Shown one piece after another: positions 57,659-64,000 of a stretch of 64,000 bases of DNA. The notes below the pieces were generated by a model. That model made no database searches, was not told the DNA's origin, and saw only the letters and a list, made by a program, of their open reading frames with translations. The translations under genes were made by a program, and so were the position numbers. The stretch is from Trematomus loennbergii (taxonomy: Eukaryota; Chordata; Actinopteri; Perciformes; Nototheniidae). The stretch is from the NCBI GenBank assembly GCA_012861695.1, contig JAAOOA010000052.1:485001-549000 (forward strand). Reading direction: 5' to 3'. How positions within the stretch are numbered: the stretch's first letter is position 1; the number at the start of each line of letters is the position of its first letter.

Positions 57659-57841
57659 CTGTAGAGATGAACACAATCCAACAGTTTAAGATCCAGTTTA
57701 AAATAAGTGTTAGTTCTTTGAGTCAGCTTCAGAGTCCTGATCTCATGCTTTACATCCCATCATATCTTCTCTGCAAACACTACGACTGCCTGCCACAGCT
57801 CTCAGCTGCATGACAGGAAGTAACCACTCATTGGTCTAGAA

Positions 57842-58395
57842 CAGGGGGGTCCAAACTTTTTTCACCGAGGGCCACATACAGAAAAATATATAAAGGTCTG
57901 TGCCGCTCTCTAGAGGTATGTTGCCTCATAAGTTCAGTTATAAGTCAGGAAACTCAATCAGATGAAGGTAAAGGATGCTTGTTACTTGAGGATGCTTTAA
58001 GAAACAAAACAGCTCCCAGCTCTCCAGAGGGTTTACTGTATTCTGTCAGCAGCTCATTCCTTTAAACAGGAGCTTCAGATTGATTATAATTACAGGAAAT
58101 ATGAAGGGTTTATTTCACGCTTGTTATAAAAATAAGTTATTGGGCTTTTTTCTTATCAAGTTAGATTTGTTAGGAAATGTTTTCAGCTTTAATTGACTGA
58201 ATTTATTTTAAAGGTGGGATTATTAACACATGAATACTACTGTGTAATATATGTGTACATATATATTTAAGAAGTACAATATAAGACAAGCAGAAGTTTC
58301 CTTTGTGGGCCATATTCCATTATACTTTCAGAATTTGCTGAGGGCCGATTCCGAGGGCCGCATTTGGCCCCCGGGCCGCAGTTTGGACATCCCTG
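57842..58395. mobile_element. hAT MITE (copy B)
   Basis: Same element and flanking GTCTAGAA / GGCTAGAA as at 32759-33309, hence inserted before the duplication. Confidence 0.85.
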
Positions 58396-58643
58396 GGCTA
58401 GAAACTAAAAACATCCCATAAGAACAGACTACCTTTCCCACTCTTCTGTAAAACCCCATATGTCTGTTAGAGAGTTGATTACTAAAGTGTGGCTTTGCAT
58501 GTTCAGCTGGCCTTCTATAGTTGATGGAAGAATGAAAGAGCCTGCAGTCAGTGGGTAACATCACTGATCTATTTCCCCAGTGAGAGAAACACCTCCCTGT
58601 GGTTCATACAATACTGCTGAACCAGCAGAGACCCCTTACTGAC

Positions 58644-58807
58644 CAGAGAGTCTCCAGTCTGCAGTCTGGACTCTCCAGAAGATCTCTCAGCAGCTTCTCT
58701 GAATCCTGCAGATCGTTGGCACTCAGTCCAGATCTCTCAGATGGATGTTGGACTTCAGAGCTGAGGCCAGAGCAGAACAGCTGATCTCTGACAAACTGCA
58801 GCTCAGA
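58644..58807 (-). pseudogene. NLR leucine-rich-repeat exon (copy B, distal)
   Basis: Splice sites as in copy A. Frames give ALKSNIHLRDLD, SANDLQDSEKLLRDLLESPD and CRLETLW, closer to a normal LRR than copy A. At 164 bp it still lacks bases compared with a 174-bp exon. Confidence 0.65.
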
Positions 58808-59126
58808 CTGAATAAAGAAAACATGATGAGGATACAAATCTGTTTATAATCAGATGTTATTCAACATTGAAATGAATGGGAACAAAAACATGTCTTCTTC
58901 AGAAAGTCAACTTTATCCTGTAAAACTAATATTACTTCAGATGAACTTTATTCAGACGTTATCGTTTACTAAATATTAAAAACATAGATTTACTTTTCAC
59001 AACTAACATCTATTACAGTTCCTTTAAGAATCAGTCAACATTTATCTCTGCAGTTCTTACTTTAGTACCTACAAATGAAAGTATGAATAAAAGAACATTT
59101 ACAACTTTATGGATGTAAGTTAATTA

Positions 59127-59843
59127 CCGTAATTTTCGGACTATAAGGTGCACCTGAATATAAGCCGCAGCAGCTAAATTGAATGATGTGTACATATATA
59201 AGCCGCACTGGACTATAAGCCGCAGGTGTTTTAATGTTTAATTACCATATCTAAGGGTTCGTGCACAGAGGGGATTGTCGGGAAAGAGATGGCTGTTTGA
59301 GGAAGCTCCCATTTATTAACATTTCAACAAACAAGTTGCATATTTGCATAACGTATTCAAGTGTTACCATTTAGTGCAATAGTAGCTACAGAACATGTAC
59401 TGTGCTGTGTAAACTGTACTGTATCACATAGCGTTTCAGACACACAACTTTTCAACTTTCAAACTTAGGAGAGGTTACGTCTTCTTTGTGTTATAAGATA
59501 GGACTGGCAGGGTCAGTCAAACCTGGTCGTTATCCCGCGGAGCTCCTGTCCCGGTCCCTTGCGCTCTCTCGGCCCGGTGTCTACAGGGCTAGCCCGAGGA
59601 TCCCCCGCAGCTAGCAACAGGCCTTCAAAACAATGTTAGAGGCGCTCCTGAAACAGCGTCAAAACGGGTATATTTCCCGGGCTTTAATATACGCTTTGTT
59701 TCACTCGTTTGTTGTTTTGTTCCTCCGTGTTTTCAGAGCAAGTCGTCGGAGCTGTAAAAATCCATAGATTAGCCGCACCGTTATATAAGCCGCAGGGTCG
59801 AAAAATGGGAAAAAAGTCGCGGCTTATAGTCCGAAAATTACGG
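59127..59843. mobile_element. 717 bp TA-flanked inverted-repeat element (copy B)
   Basis: Essentially identical to 34042-34758; TA at both borders (59125-59126, 59844-59845). Confidence 0.8.
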
Positions 59844-60205
59844 TATGTAGAAGAATCAGGTTGAATAACTAATGACTAGTGACTTTTGCATGATAGGAGA
59901 CCTTTAATCTCAGAGATGATGTAGAAACAATCCATTGATAATCTGGAACTTTAACTTTGATCAGATGTTTAACAACTCCTTCATCTCCCTCACAGCTCAT
60001 CAGTACTGACAGCATCTCCACTGACTCATGGAGCACAGAGTGAGTCTGAGGAAGCTCAAACACTCTCCCTCACACATTCACCTTCTCTTTGTTACTCTGA
60101 TCAATATTCAGTCATTAGCAAAAGTGGAAAAAAAACTTTAATGTATTTTTTTCAAATTCAGAAAATGATAAACACAAACAGATGAAGTTCAGTCAGTGAA
60201 CTGAC

Positions 60206-60375
60206 CTGAGAGTCTCCAGTCTGCAGTTTGGACTCTTTAGTCCAGAGATCAGCAGCTCCACTCCTGAATCCTTCAGAGTTGCCACTCAGGTCCAGATCTC
60301 TCAGATGGGAGGGATCAGACTTCAGAGCTGAGGCCACGACTTCACAGTGAGTCTCTGAGAGTCCACAGACTAAGT
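60206..60375 (-). pseudogene. NLR leucine-rich-repeat exon (copy B, proximal)
   Basis: [35 protein letters not shown], then a shifted frame. The asparagine ladder residue after LSG is kept, unlike copy A. 170 bp. Confidence 0.7.
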
Positions 60376-61156
60376 CTATAATAACACATAAATTACAACA
60401 TGTGTTAAAAAAGAGGAAACATAATGACCTCAAGCATTTGATGAAAAACATATTTGACAATGTTCTGATTGAGATTTGCTGTTAGTCCATTTTAATAATA
60501 TATGATAATAGAGTGTAATGTGTTGTCAGTGTGATCTGATCACAGGTCTGTGCTCCTGCTGTCACTGACTGTTACCATAGAAACAGAAATTAAATAAATC
60601 ACTTGACAATATTAGAGATGTACATATTTAAATGTTAATTAATATTGAGATGTGAATGATGGATGTTTTGGTTTCTCTGAGCATCTGGAAATGTATTGTG
60701 CACACAAACACAGTTAACAAACCAATAAAGTTTCAATATTTTAACTGAATACCATCAGATGTTCTCACTATATGAGTATTAAGACATAACTCTGGTATTG
60801 GTGGGATATGATATAGATCTGATTTTAAACTCTAACACATTGTGATAAAAACGTGTGTGTGTTTAATGATAAAGAAACTACTAGAAAGTAATAATAACTG
60901 ATAACTGTAAGTCCTGCTGTGTGGTGTGATCACATGCTGAGAAACCTCTAGAGTCCTTCATGTGTTTGACATGTCGCCTCCATCACTCAATATGAAGAGA
61001 GAACGCTTCAGTTTAACTATTATTATAAATAAATAGAAGAACAGTTTGGTTTATTTTGCTCTCAGTATTTAAACAGCAGAAATGTTATAGTGTTTATTTG
61101 AATAATTAAACTTCTGATCCACATTAGTTTATAAAGTTAATCACATCTGGACTTAC

Positions 61157-62966
61157 TTGGCCTTCCTGCAGTTCCTCACAGCTGGAATCAGTCTCCGTTT
61201 CCCCTCCTGATGTGTTGTACTCTCAGGTCCAACTCATCCAGAACCTCCTCTGACATCTGCAGCATGTAGGCCAGAGCAGAGCAGTGGATCTCAGAGAGTT
61301 CCTTCTCTGATCTGTTCTCTGACTTCAGGAACTCTGTGATCTCCTGATGTACTGAGTGGTCCTTCATCTCTGTCAGACAGTGGAAGATGTTGATGCTCCT
61401 GTCAGGAGAGATTTGATCACTGCTCATCTCCTTCAGGTTGCTGATGGCTCTCTGGATGGTTTCTGGACTGTTGTCTGTGCGACCCAGCAGGCCTCCTAAG
61501 AGTCTCTGGTTGGACTCCAGAGAGAGGCCGTGGAGAAAGCGGACAAACAGGTCCAGGTGGCCATTTTCACTTCTGAGGGATTTCTCCATGGCTCCCTTTA
61601 GGAAGACATCCAGGGATGGGTAATCCTGATCACTGTTTTTACTGTTCTCATAGTCCCAGTCTCCCTGCAGGAAGTCCTTCAGTACCTCTGTGTTCCTGTT
61701 GGTGTAACAGTGCAACATGTAGACTGCAGCCAGAAACTCCTGAATGCTCAGATGAACAAAGCAGTAGACTGTTTTCTGGAAGATCACTCTCTCTCTTTTG
61801 AAGATCTCTGTACAAACTCCTGAGTGCACCAAGGCCTCGGTGACACCAAGACCACAGCGCTGCAGGTCTTCTTGGTAGAACATGATGTCTCCTTTCTCCA
61901 GATGTTCAAACGCCAGCCTCCCCAGCTTCAGAAGAAGCTCCCTGTCAGCCTCCGTCAGCTGCTGTGGACTCGTCTCATGTCCCTCTTCATACTTCTGCTT
62001 CTTCCTCTTGGTCTGGACCAGCAGGAAGTGTGAGTACATGTCAGTGAGGGTCTGGGGCAGCTCTCCTCTCTGGTCTGTAGTCAACATGTGGTCCAGAACT
62101 GCAGCAGTGATCCAGCAGAAGACTGGGATCTGACACATGATGTGGAGGCTCCTGGAGCTCTTGATGTGAGAGATGATTCTGCTGGACAGGTCTTCATCAC
62201 TCGATCTCCTCCTGAAGTACTCCTCCTTCTGGGCGTCAGTGAAGCCTCGTACTTCTGTTACCCTGTCCACACACTCAGGAGGGATCTGATTGGCCGCTGC
62301 AGGTCTGGAAGTTATCCAGACGAGAGCCGAGGGAAGCAGCTTCCCCCTGATGAGGTTTGTCAGCAGCACGTTGACTGAGGACTGCTGAGAGACATCAGAC
62401 ACAACCTGATTGTTTCTGAAGTCCAGAGAAAGTCTGCTTTCATCCAGGCCGTCAAAGATGAGCAGCACTTTGCAGACAGCCAGCTGCTCTGCTGTGACCT
62501 TCTGTAAGGTGGATGGAAAACATGGAGCAGCCTGAGAAGACTGTACTGCTCACCTTTGATCAGGTTCATCTCCCTGAAGGAGAGCGGGATCACCAGACTG
62601 ACATCTTGGTTTCCCAAACCCTCGGCCCAGTCCAGAGTGAACTTCTGCACTGAGAAGGTTTTTCCAACTCCAGCGACTCCGTTGGTCAGGACCGCTCTGA
62701 TGAGAGTCTGTTGGTCAGGTGAGGCTTTAAAGATGTCCTGGCACTTGATTGGAGTGTCATGGAGGGCTTCTTCTTGGAAGCTGTCTCCAGCTGCCTCACC
62801 TCATGTTGGGTATTAACCTCTTCACTCCTGCCTTGTGTGATGTAGAGCTCAGTGAAGATCCTGTTGAGGAGGGTTTCACTTTGATCAGTTCCTTCAGTCA
62901 CACGTTCACATCTCCTCCTCAGACTGAGCCTATGTTCATCTAAAACCTCCTGCAGACCACTCTCTG
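61157..62966 (-). pseudogene. NLR FISNA-NACHT exon (copy B)
   Basis: Same boundaries as copy A, 1810 bp. FISNA frame (62686-62966) reads ESGLQEVLDEHRLSLRRR to [20 protein letters not shown] and [10 protein letters not shown], better preserved than in copy A. Then the shared one-base loss before Walker A. A copy-specific one-base loss at about 62510 follows VFHPP, just before VTAEQL. From 62468 a 426-codon frame covers Walker B, the sensor, the winged helix and [20 protein letters not shown], to a final frame change near 61215. Where copy A is broken (36600) this copy is intact. Confidence 0.85.
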
Positions 62967-63156
62967 CTGGAAGAGAAGGAAACACGAGAGAATCAGAAAA
63001 TGCTTTTGAGAATATAACAATAAAACTAATAAAAACAGACTGAGTTTAAATGTTTTATAAACATTTTAATGTCTATGTTCTTCAACAGAATACCTAATAA
63101 ACAAAACAAATGAACCAGGAAGAGGAATAAGACGCTGCATGAGTTCGGCCTCTTAC

Positions 63157-63224
63157 CTCGTACAGAGCTGGTCTGACTGGCTCTGTATCCCATTGAGATC
63201 AACGATCTCTTTTTCACGGGAGAC
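63157..63224 (-). CDS. NLR short N-terminal exon (copy B)
   Basis: Identical in sequence and splice sites to 38064-38131. The first exon of this copy lies beyond the window. Confidence 0.55.
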
Positions 63225-64000
63225 CTGCGGAGAGGAACACATCCTTTACAGCACTTTACTTCAGAGGGGCTGATTCTCACCAAAGGTACAACAAGGGGGC
63301 ACATTCTAGTTTGATCTTTAAAAAAGGTCTATATAATATATACCCTTGTGATCAGGTATAGCTTACAATTCACATGATCATAAAACCAGAGAGCATCCTG
63401 TCTGGATTCATCCCCCAGAGGAGCACATGTTCCCTGTATCTACACACACACTGTATTAACCTGGTACACTATAAACCCAACTTGCATAGAATCTGCTGTG
63501 AATTCATATAAATAAACATATGGAAAGGATGCCTAAATAACAACAGAATGATACTGATGTGTAAAAAGCCTGAGTTAATGCTTTGTCAGGTCTGTCTCCA
63601 ACACAACGAGCATAACATTTGTTTTCCTTTTTGTTTCTGAAGAGATGGGTTTGATTAAAGCTAGGCTAACATTAGCTGCTCCATCAACACTCAGAGTAAC
63701 TTCATGAAGTCATAAGTACAGCAGTCACTATATTGTTAGCACCACAGACAGTCTCTGGTTTATACAGGAACATGAATAACCCTGATTGAATATGAGCTGC
63801 TGTCGAGCTCTGTTCTCCTCTCTGATTCCCCTCAGACCGTCAGAGACCCCAGGAGCACAATCTCAACACTGACAGGTTTTTGTAACAGAGCGTCACAACT
63901 TTACACTCAAGTTGAAATGTGTCACGCTGCACGAATACGCAGGTGATATGAATTTAACATCTTCACTTCCTTCGTGTTGCCAGGCACGGATCTGGGTCTT

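Overview
This window is vertebrate, almost certainly teleost fish, genomic DNA. The evidence is split genes with GT-AG introns, a FISNA-NACHT type NLR gene (a family strongly expanded in fish), tRNA-derived SINEs with fish-type tails, L2/CR1-group LINEs, Tc1 and hAT transposons, and long (CA)n tracts. No prokaryotic or organellar features are seen. The species cannot be determined from the sequence.

Region 1 (about 5.5-21.7 kb, minus strand) is one multi-exon BTB/POZ C2H2 zinc-finger gene. I could place 11 coding exons with splice sites: two BTB exons (21495-21726, 19592-19834), an acidic linker (18128-18583), two exons with AT-hook motifs (16086-16374, 13877-14196) and seven exons carrying 12 C2H2 fingers and an acidic C-terminal tail (stop at 5558-5560). 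The first exon, with the start codon, was not found. Introns are packed with SINEs, MITEs, a 5'-truncated LINE and a 35-37 bp minisatellite. Several exons need single-base corrections to stay in frame. A second, decayed copy of one zinc-finger exon (22778-23194) lies upstream of the BTB exons, out of order, inside a 1.6-2.3 kb duplicated block.

Region 2 (about 24.3-39.4 kb) and Region 4 (about 47.6 kb to the window end) are two copies of one segmental duplication. Each holds, from left to right: a TTAA-flanked DNA element with a CA tract, a fragment of a second element carrying a foldback palindrome, a CR1-group LINE, BEL/Pao and Ty3/gypsy retrotransposon remnants mixed with LINE and LTR-like pieces, a 0.55 kb hAT MITE, and a minus-strand NLR gene (short N-terminal exons, a 1.8 kb FISNA-NACHT exon, LRR exons). 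Both NLR copies are frameshifted, partly at the same place and partly at different places. The copies differ by a clean 1446 bp hAT insertion (copy B only), by loss of most of one arm of the palindrome (copy A), by about 115 bp of the LINE reverse transcriptase (copy B) and by about 100 bp in the gypsy remnant (copy A).

Region 3 (39.4-47.5 kb), between the copies, is a (CA)n tract, a complete but inactive Tc1-like transposon with about 210 bp inverted repeats, and a near full-length L2 LINE interrupted by a 1472 bp hAT element with perfect 8-bp target duplications.

I find no clearly new defence or metabolic system. The most unusual items are the NLR segmental duplication with reciprocal lesions, the 406 bp foldback element with its empty site in the same window, the misplaced zinc-finger exon, and the BTB/AT-hook/12-finger gene, whose ortholog I could not name.
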